In this document: positions 1 to 8,028 of the stretch, piece after piece
Numbering within the stretch: the stretch's first letter is position 1
How the letters are laid out: every line of letters begins with the position of its first letter
Source of the DNA: DASUAS01 sp036502765
GTDB lineage: Bacteria > Actinomycetota > Acidimicrobiia > IMCC26256 > DASPTH01
DNA length: 64,000 nt
NCBI GenBank assembly: GCA_036502765.1
Contig: DASXXX010000031.1
Coordinates: 1 to 64,000 of the forward strand
Reading direction: 5' to 3'
Notes under the pieces: model-generated
Told to the model about the DNA's origin: nothing
The model's input: the letters and a program-made list of their open reading frames with translations, nothing else
Databases searched by the model: none
Program-made: the position numbers and the translations under genes

Positions 1-354
1 GGGGAACAGTCCGGGGTAGCGCGCCGTCGTGCGTCGGACATCGTGGGAGAGGGCGGTGAGGCGTCGGTCCCACGGCGTCTCCCGTGGCGGGCACGCAACC
101 TGCGCCAGCGCCGCGTCGCCCATCAGCCGCAGCAGCTCGGCTTTGCTCTCGACGTGGTAGTAGGCGGTGGCGACCGAGACGCCGAGCTCGTCGGCGAGGA
201 TGCGCATCGTCACTCGGTCGACGCCGATCCGTTCGGCGATGACCAGCGCGGCATCGACGATCTCCTGCCGCGTCACCAACCGCCCACCGTTCGACGCCAG
301 CCGCACCGATGGTGAGTGTGTCGGGTCGCGGGTGTGGTCCGCAGGGTCGGTCAC
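1..354 (-). CDS. TetR-family transcriptional regulator, C-terminal part beyond the window edge
   Basis: The open frame runs from GTG at 354 to the left edge without a stop, giving 118 residues. It has a TetR N-terminal DNA-binding domain: helix-turn-helix around residues 28-75, with motifs VTRQEIVDAAL, VTMRILADELGVS and the recognition-helix signature VATAYYHVESK. The ligand-binding C-terminal domain lies outside. It is divergent from a P450 gene, and a perfect palindrome sits between the two, the usual arrangement for a TetR repressor controlling itself and its neighbour. The ligand is unknown. The start is inferred from frame; there is no strong Shine-Dalgarno sequence. Confidence 0.9.
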   Translation of the reverse strand, partial: MTDPADHTRDPTHSPSVRLASNGGRLVTRQEIVDAALVIAERIGVDRVTMRILADELGVSVATAYYHVESKAELLRLMGDAALAQVACPPRETPWDRRLTALSHDVRRTTARYPGLFP

Positions 355-394
355 GGCCCGTCACCGTAGGCGGATCCGGCCCCGCCGGGACGCG

Positions 395-423
395 TTGACT
401 CCGAGACTCTAACGGCGTTAGAA
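395..423. promoter_or_regulatory. Divergent promoter with TetR-type operator
   Basis: TCTAACG-G-CGTTAGA at 408-422 is a perfect 7-base inverted repeat around one central base. On the plus strand TTGACT (395-400) and TTAGAA (418-423) are 17 bases apart and fit -35 and -10 boxes for the P450 gene, so the palindrome overlaps the spacer and -10. On the minus strand TAGAGT (411-406) fits a -10 for the TetR gene. Seen in sequence; binding by the neighbouring TetR is inference. Confidence 0.7.
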
Positions 424-468
424 ATGGGATGGAAACGCATGGATGCACCGACGAGCGGGGGAGCGGGA

Positions 469-1644
469 GTGAGCGAGCACAGCCTGACCAGCGGCATCGA
501 CGTGTTCGAGCAGGGCCTGGAGAATCAGCAGCCCGAACTGCTCCATGCGCTCGAGACCCAGCCGATCGTTCGCCACGACCGCACCGTGACGCTGCTCCGG
601 ATGGCGGACATCGCGGATGTGACGCACCGTCCCGAGGTGCGCAGCACCCCGGGCGGCGATGACGCGTTCCTGGGCGCGCCGGCAGCGCTCATCCCGTTGC
701 AGATCGACGGCGAAGCCCACCGCAACTACCGCCGGCTCCTCGATCCGCTGTTCGCCCCGAGAGCGGTCGCGCGCCTCGAGGAGCACGTTCGTCGACTCGC
801 CGACGGGCTCATCGACGCCTTCGCCGAGAGGGGGACGGTCGAGTTCTACGAGGAATTCTGCGTGCCGCTGCCCTGCACCATCTTCCTCGAGTTGTTGGGG
901 CTCCCGTTCGGCGACCTCGAGTTCTTGTTGTGGTTCAAGGACGGCGTGATCCGCCCGACCGACGACCAGCACCGAGCGGACGCGAGCGCCCGGATGGTCG
1001 AGTACCTGTTCCGGGTCCTGGACGAACGCGAGGCAGAGGCGCAGCCGCGTGACGATCTGATCGGCGGGTTCATGAGCACGGAGATCGACGGCCAGCGTCT
1101 CAGTCGCGAGGAGGTGATGAACATCATCTTCGTGCTGGTGTTCGCCGGCCTCGACACGGTGACGGCGTCGTTGTCGTGCTTCGTCGCGTGGTTCGCCCGC
1201 CATCCCGAACAACGCCGGCGGGTGATCGACGATCCCGCGCTGCTCCCGCAGGCCATCGAGGAGCTGCTTCGCTACGAGTCACCGGTTCCTGCGGTCGCTC
1301 GCTTCGCAGTGGCGGACTTCGAGGTGGGCGGGGAACAGATCCGCGCCGGCGATTCGCTGCAGTTGCTCCTGTGCACCGCGAACCTCGACCCGGCCGCGAT
1401 CTCGGAGCCCCTCACGGTCGACTTCGACCGTGGGACGAAGCACCACATCGACTTCGGGACCGGCGTCCACCGCTGCCTCGGTTCGCATCTCGCCCGCATG
1501 GAACTGCGCATCGCGCTCGAAGCGCTGCACGAACGGGTCGGGGACTACACCATCGACCCCGAACGCCCACCCGTGTTCCACAACGACGGCGGCGTCCGGA
1601 CGGTCGAGCCGTTGCATCTCGTGTTCACTCCGAACCTCGCTTGA
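469..1644 (+). CDS. Cytochrome P450
   Basis: Bacterial class I-type P450, a soluble heme monooxygenase needing ferredoxin or a similar redox partner. Visible motifs: I-helix AGLDT (Thr for oxygen activation), K-helix EELLR (ExxR), and the heme loop FGTGVHRCLG, with the axial cysteine near residue 336 of 391. GTG 469 is chosen because it follows a good ribosome site (GGGGGAG) and lies downstream of the proposed -10 box. ATG 424 or 439 in the same frame would add 15 or 10 residues, but ATG 424 lies directly against the -10. Its 3' end overlaps the convergent TetR gene by 20 bases. Substrate unknown; the neighbourhood suggests a lipid, terpenoid or alicyclic acid. Confidence 0.95.
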   Translation: MSEHSLTSGIDVFEQGLENQQPELLHALETQPIVRHDRTVTLLRMADIADVTHRPEVRSTPGGDDAFLGAPAALIPLQIDGEAHRNYRRLLDPLFAPRAVARLEEHVRRLADGLIDAFAERGTVEFYEEFCVPLPCTIFLELLGLPFGDLEFLLWFKDGVIRPTDDQHRADASARMVEYLFRVLDEREAEAQPRDDLIGGFMSTEIDGQRLSREEVMNIIFVLVFAGLDTVTASLSCFVAWFARHPEQRRRVIDDPALLPQAIEELLRYESPVPAVARFAVADFEVGGEQIRAGDSLQLLLCTANLDPAAISEPLTVDFDRGTKHHIDFGTGVHRCLGSHLARMELRIALEALHERVGDYTIDPERPPVFHNDGGVRTVEPLHLVFTPNLA

Positions 1645-2287
1645 CGCGCAGAGGTTTCCCCTCCCTGAGGGGGAGGCCGCCATCGAGCACCGCGCGGAGA
1701 CCGATCAGGAGCACGTCGAACCCGAAATCGAAGAGCTCGTCGGGAGACGGACGTTGTCCTCCGGTTCGATCGAGCAGCTCCGCGAAGCGATTGTCGGCGG
1801 GCGAGGCTTCACCGCGTTCAACGAGCACGTCGAGGTCGAGCTGCCCGACCATGTAGGTGAACAGCACCCCGTACGCCATCAGTGCGTCGGTTTCGTCGAA
1901 GCCGGCGTCGTGCAGGATCGCGAGGACGCCGTCGGTCAGTCTCCTCGACGCGGGGGATCCGTCGACGCTGAGACCCGTCCCCATGGCCGGCACGCCGCCG
2001 AGCTCCCGCCGAACGTTCAGCTCGAGCGCCTTGAGGCGCAGGTCCCACGGGCCCGCCTCGGGACCAGGGATCTCGACGCGGTGCAACAGGTCTTCGACGA
2101 CGAGCTGCACCAGCTCGGTGCGGTTCGACACGTGGTAGTACGCCGTCATCGTGGCGACCCCGAGCTCTTCGGCGAGCTGCGTCATCGTGAACCGGTCGAG
2201 TCCGACGCGCCTCGCAAGGCGGAGGGCGGCGTCGATCACGTCGTCGCGGGTGATCGTCGCCGGCCGCCCCGGACCCTTCGTCACCAC
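1625..2287 (-). CDS. TetR-family transcriptional regulator
   Basis: A 220-residue TetR regulator with N-terminal HTH (ITRDDVIDAAL, FTMTQLAEELGVA, recognition helix MTAYYHVSNR) and a C-terminal helical domain with TetR_C features (DALMAYGVLFTYMVG). GTG 2287 follows AGGAGGG at a 6-base spacing; an upstream GTG at 2326 would add 13 residues without a ribosome site. It is the last gene of a leftward set of TetR, acyl-CoA ligase, thioesterase and TetR, and runs into the end of the convergent P450. Its HTH is similar in sequence to that of the regulator at 1-354, suggesting paralogy. Confidence 0.92.
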   Translation of the reverse strand: MVTKGPGRPATITRDDVIDAALRLARRVGLDRFTMTQLAEELGVATMTAYYHVSNRTELVQLVVEDLLHRVEIPGPEAGPWDLRLKALELNVRRELGGVPAMGTGLSVDGSPASRRLTDGVLAILHDAGFDETDALMAYGVLFTYMVGQLDLDVLVERGEASPADNRFAELLDRTGGQRPSPDELFDFGFDVLLIGLRAVLDGGLPLREGKPLRVKRGSE

Positions 2288-2386
2288 GTCGACCCTCCTG
2301 CGGACCGGTCTTCCTTGCGTCCGCACAGTACGTGCACGGGATCACCACGCGCGACCTGCCTGGTCTCGGCAGGTCGGGGGTGCGGG

Positions 2387-3220
2387 TCACGCGACGCGGA
2401 ACGTGGCGGCGCCGGCCGCGATCACCTTGTCGTCGCGTCCTTCGTCGACGAGCGTCAACCGACACGCAACCCGCTGGTCGTGCCCCACGAGCGCGTCAGC
2501 CGAGACGAGGAACGGGCCGACCGTGCCGGGCGCGACGAAGTGCACGTCCCAGTTCTCGGCCTGCAGGGTGTCGGTGCCCGTGAGCGTCGCGGCGGCTTCC
2601 ATGGCCGCGGCTTCGAACGCGATGTGGATGGGCCCGATGTGGAGCGACGCCGACGTCGATGCGTTGCGCTGGTCGAGGGGTGGCAGTCGCCAGCCTTCAG
2701 CGGTTCGCATCGCGCCGAAGACGACGGACAGGGGAGGTAGGTCGTCGGTGTCGGGCAGTTCCGGCGGGAGATCGATGGGCGCGAACCCCGGGGGAGCGTC
2801 GCCCAACGTGACCCCGATGCCCGTCGTGATCGCGATCGTGCGACCCGGGTCGGCCGCGTCGACGATCTCAGATCGGCTGAACCCCATCGCGCGGCCCCGA
2901 CGCACGGTCGTGCGGGTGACCCGGACCGCGTCCACGTCGTGCGCGGCGTCGATGATGTGCAGCCCGTACGCGACGGGGGCCGGGACGACCTCGCGGTCGC
3001 GCCACCCACCCGTCTCGGGCGCGGCGATGGCGAGCGGTGCGGCCATGATCCCGCCCGCGGCGTTGCGCATGTCGCGGCGGAGGCGCATCGTGTCGGGGTC
3101 TTCCAGCTGGTTGAACCCGCGTCCGAGGTACCAGTAGGTCAAGAGGCCCCCCGCTCCCATCATCTCGCGGAGGCGTTCCCAGTACTGCTCGGGCGGGCCA
3201 TCACGAATGTCACGCACCAT
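2387..3220 (-). CDS. Acyl-CoA thioesterase-like protein, probable tandem hotdog
   Basis: 278 residues. The C-terminal half matches the PaaI/thioesterase-superfamily hotdog layout: SLHIGPIHIAFEAAAM helix, then strands with FVAPGTVGPFLVSADAL and ending KVIAAGAATFRV. The N-terminal half contains another strand set (RTTVRRGRAMGF, GRTIAITTGIGVTL) typical of the end of a first hotdog unit, so a double-hotdog fold is likely. The ATG at 3220 overlaps the end of the upstream acyl-CoA ligase by 11 bases, implying translational coupling. A role in hydrolysing or hydrating the CoA ester made by the ligase is inferred from this pairing. No unambiguous catalytic acid can be named from sequence alone. Confidence 0.75.
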   Translation of the reverse strand: MVRDIRDGPPEQYWERLREMMGAGGLLTYWYLGRGFNQLEDPDTMRLRRDMRNAAGGIMAAPLAIAAPETGGWRDREVVPAPVAYGLHIIDAAHDVDAVRVTRTTVRRGRAMGFSRSEIVDAADPGRTIAITTGIGVTLGDAPPGFAPIDLPPELPDTDDLPPLSVVFGAMRTAEGWRLPPLDQRNASTSASLHIGPIHIAFEAAAMEAAATLTGTDTLQAENWDVHFVAPGTVGPFLVSADALVGHDQRVACRLTLVDEGRDDKVIAAGAATFRVA

Positions 3221-4793
3221 GGGACGTTCCTCCCGTACCGTTCGCGAACCACGTCTCCACCTCGCGCCGGGCGACCTTCCCCATCGCATTGCGTGGAAGC
3301 GGGCCGATGCGCCAACGCTCCGGCACCTTGTAGCGAGCCAACTGCTGGACACAGTGTTCGGTGAGCACGGAGGCGTCGAGCTCGTGCCCCGCGTCCAATT
3401 CGACGGCAGCGGCGACGCGCTGACCGAGACGTTCGTCGTCGACACCGACCACCGACGCGCCGCCCACGCCGTCGATCTCGAGGAGCACCCGTTCGACCTC
3501 CGCGGGATACACGTTCGCGCCGCCGCGCAAGATCAGTGCACGGCGACGATCACGCACCGAGAGGTTGCCCGCGGGGTCGAGCTGTCCGATGTCACCCGTG
3601 AACAAGACACCGCCCTTGAGTGCCGCCGCCGTCGCGCCCGCATGACCGAGGTACCCGACCATGGGTTCGTACGCGCGCGCCCACTCACCCGATTCGCGGG
3701 CGCGCACCGTGATCTCGCCGACCTCACCGACAGGAACCACGGCGCCGTCATCGTCGCGGATCTCGACGACCAGGTGCGGAAGCGTCCTGCCGCTCGATTC
3801 GGCGACGCGTGGATCGCCGCCGTCTTCGATCGTCACGATCGTGGGGACTTCCGTCAAACCGTACGTCGCGCTGACGCGCTTCGCGAAGCGTTCTTCGAAC
3901 GCGCGACGTATCGACGCCGCCAGGAAGGTGCCGCCGGTCCACACGTCGGTCAGGCTCTCGAGATCCTCGCGCTGTACGTCCTCGGAGCCGCTCAGACCGT
4001 GCAGGAGCGTCGGAACTCCGAACCAACTCGTGACGGATTCGTCGCGAATCCACCGGGCCACACCACTGGGATCGACTCGATCCATGACGACCTGGGTGCC
4101 GCCGGCCTGCGCGACGAGCAACGTGCTCGTGACCTGCAGGTTGAGGATCGTGAGCGCGGCACAGTCGCCTTTCCGCAAGGAGGAGTCGTAACCCCGGCTC
4201 GCGACGAGCACTGCGCCCGGAAGCAACACGTTGTGGTGCGTGTGGACCACGCCCTTGGGGTGGCCGGTCGTCCCGCTCGTGTATGCGATCCCCGCCGGGT
4301 CGCTCGGCCTCGGACGTGCTCGTGGATACGCCCCTCCTGACCACGCGTGCCAGCCGGCATCCGATGCCTCGTGGACGACCAGCGTGCGATGAGATTCGTG
4401 CTCCCGGGCGCACCGTTCGTCGTCGGTGACGAACAACGTCGCGTCGGTGTCGTCGAGCATGAACTGCTTCTCGGGGGGCGCCAGGTTCTGGTTCACGCCG
4501 AGCCAGATCGCCCCGAGTCGTTGTGCCGCGTAGAAGGACACCACGACCGCGCTCGTGTTCGGCAGGCTGATCGCAACGACGTCCCCGCGGCGCACACCGT
4601 GGCGGTGCAAGACGCCGGCGGCGTGATCGACTGCGCCGTCGAGGTCCTCGTAGGTCATCCGTGCGTCCCGGGCGACCAATGCGAGGCTCCCGGGATGGTC
4701 GTGCAGCGGACGCTGGAAGGCGTCAGCGGCGGAGTCTGGGAGCACGTCGCGCCGAGCTGCCATCACCGTCCCCGGAGAATCAGGATGTCCCAT
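3210..4793 (-). CDS. Acyl-CoA ligase (AMP-binding, ANL superfamily)
   Basis: 527 residues, the normal length for a fatty-acid or aromatic-acid CoA ligase. The P-loop motif YTSGTTGHPKG is at residues 171-181. Later motifs include SATYGLTE (adenine/aryl region), TGDIGQLD, RDRRRALILRGGANVYPAEVE (hinge and A8 region, shown in pieces) and a C-terminal NAMGKVARRE carrying the catalytic lysine. It activates a carboxylic acid to its CoA thioester through an acyl-adenylate. It lies between a TetR gene upstream and the overlapping thioesterase downstream. Which acid is used cannot be read from the sequence. Confidence 0.94.
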   Translation of the reverse strand: MGHPDSPGTVMAARRDVLPDSAADAFQRPLHDHPGSLALVARDARMTYEDLDGAVDHAAGVLHRHGVRRGDVVAISLPNTSAVVVSFYAAQRLGAIWLGVNQNLAPPEKQFMLDDTDATLFVTDDERCAREHESHRTLVVHEASDAGWHAWSGGAYPRARPRPSDPAGIAYTSGTTGHPKGVVHTHHNVLLPGAVLVASRGYDSSLRKGDCAALTILNLQVTSTLLVAQAGGTQVVMDRVDPSGVARWIRDESVTSWFGVPTLLHGLSGSEDVQREDLESLTDVWTGGTFLAASIRRAFEERFAKRVSATYGLTEVPTIVTIEDGGDPRVAESSGRTLPHLVVEIRDDDGAVVPVGEVGEITVRARESGEWARAYEPMVGYLGHAGATAAALKGGVLFTGDIGQLDPAGNLSVRDRRRALILRGGANVYPAEVERVLLEIDGVGGASVVGVDDERLGQRVAAAVELDAGHELDASVLTEHCVQQLARYKVPERWRIGPLPRNAMGKVARREVETWFANGTGGTSHGA

Positions 4794-4831
4794 GAGGAAG
4801 ACCCTGTTCTACCAGGGATCGGTCGGTGCGG

Positions 4832-5551
4832 TCAGCGCTTCGGGGGCTTCTGAGACGGTGCCGGGTCGAGTCCCAGGCCCGATGCACAGAACCCCCAGAG
4901 ATCGTCGGCGGTCACCGGAACGCGATGGTCGGACCAGAGGATCCGAGCGTGGATCGCGGCCAGGACCGTGTCGTAGAGGAGTTGGGCCGTCTTGACCGGG
5001 TCGAGCGCCGGGCGCAGACACCCCGCGTCGGCCGCCGCCTGCACGAGCTCGAGGACCAGGTCGAGCTGGGGCTGGACGGCGCGTTCGAGATCGTCGGGGC
5101 GGGTCTCGACCAATCGGTAGTGATGGCTCGTGATCGCCCGCGCCGCGGGCCCGAGGTCGTCGGTGAGCTCGTAGAACCCGTCGATGTAGGCGCGGATCCG
5201 CTTCGCCGGGTCGGGTTCCTCGGCACAACGTTCGCGGAGGAACGGCACGACGTTCCTCGCGAGGATCGTCTCGTGCACCGCGACGAGCAGATCGTCCTTG
5301 CTCGCGAAGAAGTTGTAGAAGGTGCGGATCGACATGCGTGAGCGCTCGACGACCTCTTGCACCGTGAAGTCGATGCCGCCCTGGTCGTGCATCAGGTCCA
5401 TCGCCGCCGCAACGAAGCGATCGGTGCGGGCCTGGGCCCGGACCCGGGCTGCCTGCAACGACCGATCGACGCTCTGGCGCTTCCACTCGGGGATGGTGTC
5501 GTCGCTCGCGAGCGCCGCTGCCGTTCCGCTGGTCGAGTTCCGACGCGCCAT
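4832..5551 (-). CDS. TetR-family transcriptional regulator
   Basis: 239 residues. An N-terminal extension of about 40 residues precedes a TetR HTH (DFTVQEVVERSRMSI, recognition helix RTFYNFFASKDDL, residues about 55-90), followed by a helical effector domain. ATG 5551 has GAAGGG upstream. It starts the leftward operon that continues with acyl-CoA ligase and thioesterase, and is divergent from a DapA-like gene, so it probably regulates one or both. It differs clearly from the two TetR proteins at 1-2.3 kb, which share a YYHV recognition helix. Confidence 0.92.
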   Translation of the reverse strand: MARRNSTSGTAAALASDDTIPEWKRQSVDRSLQAARVRAQARTDRFVAAAMDLMHDQGGIDFTVQEVVERSRMSIRTFYNFFASKDDLLVAVHETILARNVVPFLRERCAEEPDPAKRIRAYIDGFYELTDDLGPAARAITSHHYRLVETRPDDLERAVQPQLDLVLELVQAAADAGCLRPALDPVKTAQLLYDTVLAAIHARILWSDHRVPVTADDLWGFCASGLGLDPAPSQKPPKR

Positions 5552-5603
5552 GCCGTTGGCCCTTCAGTGGTAGGTGCCTGAACGCCCAGGCATGTCGCAG
5601 ATG

Positions 5604-5618
5604 GAGAATCCGGTTCTC
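5604..5618. promoter_or_regulatory. Imperfect inverted repeat between divergent genes
   Basis: GAGAA-TCCGG-TTCTC forms 5-base arms around a 5-base centre, midway between the TetR start (5551) and the DapA-like start (5736). The position and symmetry fit a TetR operator, but the match is short and no clear promoter boxes were found around it. Confidence 0.35.
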
Positions 5619-5735
5619 GAATCCTACCGGGATCGGCGTCGGATGCAGACCCATGACCGCTGGAGCAGAATGTCGTATGCTCTACGAAAGAGCAGCTCGC
5701 GAGCCCGGCGAGACGCTGGGGGAGGAGGCACCACC

Positions 5736-6746
5736 GTGGTCCGTGCAGCAGAGGCGCGCGACTGGGCACCCGGCGCACTCCGGGGGATGATCGATTCCCT
5801 GTACACCCCCTTCAGCGGGCCCGGAGGGGAGGAGATCGACGAGCCGGCGCTGCGCGCCCTCGTCGATCACTGCATCGGCGCGCTCGACCACGACGGCATC
5901 TGGGTCGGCGGGCTGGTGGGCGAGTGCTGGTCGCTCAGCACGCAGGAGCGCAAGCGCATCCTCGAGATCGGTGTCGAACAGGCCCGCGCGATCAAGCCCG
6001 GAGCGATCGTCGAAGCGTGCCCTGCGAGCATGAACGTCATCGAGACGGTCGAGCTCGCGAATCACGCCGCCGCGACCGGCGCTGACATCTGCTTCCTGTT
6101 CCCTCCGTACTTCGAAGCCCGTGGGTACGACGCGATGCGCGAAGTGCTGCTTTACATGACCGCACGCACCGACATCGCGCTCGGACTCTTCAACACCCAC
6201 GCGGCCGGATGGATCCTCACCCCGGACGAATGCTCGCGTCTCTACGACGAGTTCCCGGCGATCTGCGCGATCAAGAACGGCATGTTCCGTCCGAGCCACA
6301 CCGCAGCGTTGCACCGACTGCAGCCTGACCTCATCATCTGGGAATGCGACATGCTCGCCTACCGCGGCGGATTCCTCCGCCGCGGGATCGTCAGTGCCGG
6401 CATCCTCGGCGGCTCCGGTTTCCTCTACGACCTCCCGGACAATCGCCTGTACAGCGAGCAATGGGATCTCATCGCGTCGGACAAGCTCTCCGAGGCCATC
6501 GACCACTGGTACGACTCCGGTCTCGACGAGCTCGTCACGAGCCTGCATCGTGCCTTCGGCGCGTCGAACGTCGAGTCGACCTACAGCCACTGGGGCTCGG
6601 CCTTCAAGGCCGCGGCCGCCGAACTCGGACTCCCGGTCGGCGACTACCCCCGCTCCCGTCCGCCGCAACCCCCACTGCCGGATGCGATGCGCACCGCGAT
6701 CCGCGAGGCGTACGAAGTGGTCGGGTTCCTCGGTCAGGGGTCGTAA
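5736..6746 (+). CDS. DapA-like class I aldolase (dihydrodipicolinate synthase/N-acetylneuraminate lyase superfamily)
   Basis: 336 residues from GTG 5736, which follows GGGGGAGGAGG at ideal spacing. The TIM-barrel signature is visible: GIWVGGLVGECWSLSTQER (the GxxGE region), FPPYF carrying the active-site tyrosine, and AICAIKNGMF carrying the expected Schiff-base lysine. Family members catalyse retro-aldol or hydratase-aldolase steps on pyruvate-type substrates, in lysine synthesis or aromatic breakdown. The context is catabolic rather than lysine synthesis (no dapB proper or lysC nearby), so a hydratase-aldolase acting on a ring-cleavage intermediate is one reading. The frame extends further upstream, but those codons overlap the promoter region. 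Confidence 0.85.
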   Translation: MVRAAEARDWAPGALRGMIDSLYTPFSGPGGEEIDEPALRALVDHCIGALDHDGIWVGGLVGECWSLSTQERKRILEIGVEQARAIKPGAIVEACPASMNVIETVELANHAAATGADICFLFPPYFEARGYDAMREVLLYMTARTDIALGLFNTHAAGWILTPDECSRLYDEFPAICAIKNGMFRPSHTAALHRLQPDLIIWECDMLAYRGGFLRRGIVSAGILGGSGFLYDLPDNRLYSEQWDLIASDKLSEAIDHWYDSGLDELVTSLHRAFGASNVESTYSHWGSAFKAAAAELGLPVGDYPRSRPPQPPLPDAMRTAIREAYEVVGFLGQGS

Positions 6747-6763
6747 CCCCCCCGGGGGGAGGC

Positions 6764-7957
6764 TCAGCTTCGAGGCGGAGTGACGCCCAGGAGCTCGTAC
6801 GCGTTTCCGCCCATGATCTTGCGCACGTCGTCGGCGGGGAAGAGGTCGCCGATCTCCTTCGCCCAATTGATCGGTTCGGACATCCCTTCCGGGTGCGGGT
6901 AGTCGGATCCGAAGAGGACTCGTTCGGGCGTCATCAGGCTGACCAGATCCTCGATCGAGTCCTCCCAGAACGGATTGATCCACAGGTTGCGCAGGAAGCA
7001 GTCGCGGGGGTGCTCGGCGAAGGCACCGGGCATCTTGCGATACGTCTTCTCGAGCTCCTTCAGGCACGGGATCGCCCAGCTCCCGCCGTTCTCGACGCTC
7101 AGGAGCTTGACGGTGGGGAAGCGGCTGGTCATGCCGTGACAGACGGCGGACGTGATCGCATCGTTGATCGCGCGACCCGAGCTGACCGCGTCCGCGAAGG
7201 CGTTCTGCTTGAAGGGTGTGTGTTCGCGGCTCGAGCCTTCCCAGTCGTTGACGTACCGCTGATACCCGGAGTCCGACGCGTGCAGCGCCACCACGAGGTC
7301 GGCTTCGGTGACTCGGGCCCAGAAGGGATCGAACTCCGGGAGGAACGGCGACTTCGTCCCGCGGTGCCCGGCGACGGGCGCAGGGCGGAGCAAGACGACT
7401 CGTGCACCCCGCTCGAGCAACCAGTCGAGCTCCGCGACTGCGGTCTCGACGACGCACGGATTCACGATCGGCGTCGCGAAGATCCGGTCGTGGAAGTTGA
7501 ACGTCCACTCGTCGTGGAGCCACTCGTTGAATGCGTGGAGGAGGACGGACGTGGTCTCGGGGTCGTCGGTGAAGCGCACCTCGAGCAGACTGGCGAGGGT
7601 CGGGAACATCAGCGCGGCGTCGAGTCCGAGCTCGTCGAGCATCTCGACGCGGGGCACGGCCGAGCGGAACGCCTCGACTGCCCGCATCGGCTCGCCCGCC
7701 ATCTCGCGGAGTGACTTGCCGGCCGGATTGTTGCCGCTGAAGTAGTCGGCGAACGCGCCGGGCCGGGCCACGACCGAGAACGTCGGATTCGGGATGTACT
7801 CGCTGATGGTCCCGTCGACTGCGATCTTGGTGCGGCCGGCCACGTCGACGTACTTGATCAGCCCCGAGTACTCCGCGGGCAGGTGCCGAGTGAACGCGTC
7901 CTCGGTCTCGTAGAGGTGGTTGTCGGCGTCGAACACGGGGAAGTCGAGCGCAGTCAT
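6764..7957 (-). CDS. Amidohydrolase-2 family metal-dependent hydrolase or decarboxylase
   Basis: 397 residues. Typical amidohydrolase_2 (ACMSD-like) features: N-terminal FDADNHLYE with the metal-site Asp/His, VVALHASDSG mid-domain histidine, and LFGSDYPHPEG near the C-terminus with the metal-binding aspartate. The family hydrolyses or decarboxylates cyclic and aromatic acids. ATG 7957 has AGGAG seven bases upstream. It is convergent with the DapA-like gene and divergent from the P450 at 8029. A second amidohydrolase of the same family is at 50388-51683. Confidence 0.9.
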   Translation of the reverse strand: MTALDFPVFDADNHLYETEDAFTRHLPAEYSGLIKYVDVAGRTKIAVDGTISEYIPNPTFSVVARPGAFADYFSGNNPAGKSLREMAGEPMRAVEAFRSAVPRVEMLDELGLDAALMFPTLASLLEVRFTDDPETTSVLLHAFNEWLHDEWTFNFHDRIFATPIVNPCVVETAVAELDWLLERGARVVLLRPAPVAGHRGTKSPFLPEFDPFWARVTEADLVVALHASDSGYQRYVNDWEGSSREHTPFKQNAFADAVSSGRAINDAITSAVCHGMTSRFPTVKLLSVENGGSWAIPCLKELEKTYRKMPGAFAEHPRDCFLRNLWINPFWEDSIEDLVSLMTPERVLFGSDYPHPEGMSEPINWAKEIGDLFPADDVRKIMGGNAYELLGVTPPRS

Positions 7958-8028
7958 CGCATCTCCTCGTCGTCAGTGGGTAGAACCCTACTTGCGTCCA
8001 GCGGATATCACACTGTAAGAACAAGATC

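Noticed and set aside
6746..6763. CCCCCCCGGGGGG palindrome between convergent genes as terminator
   Set aside because: Stem has no room for a loop and no T-run follows; too short to call.
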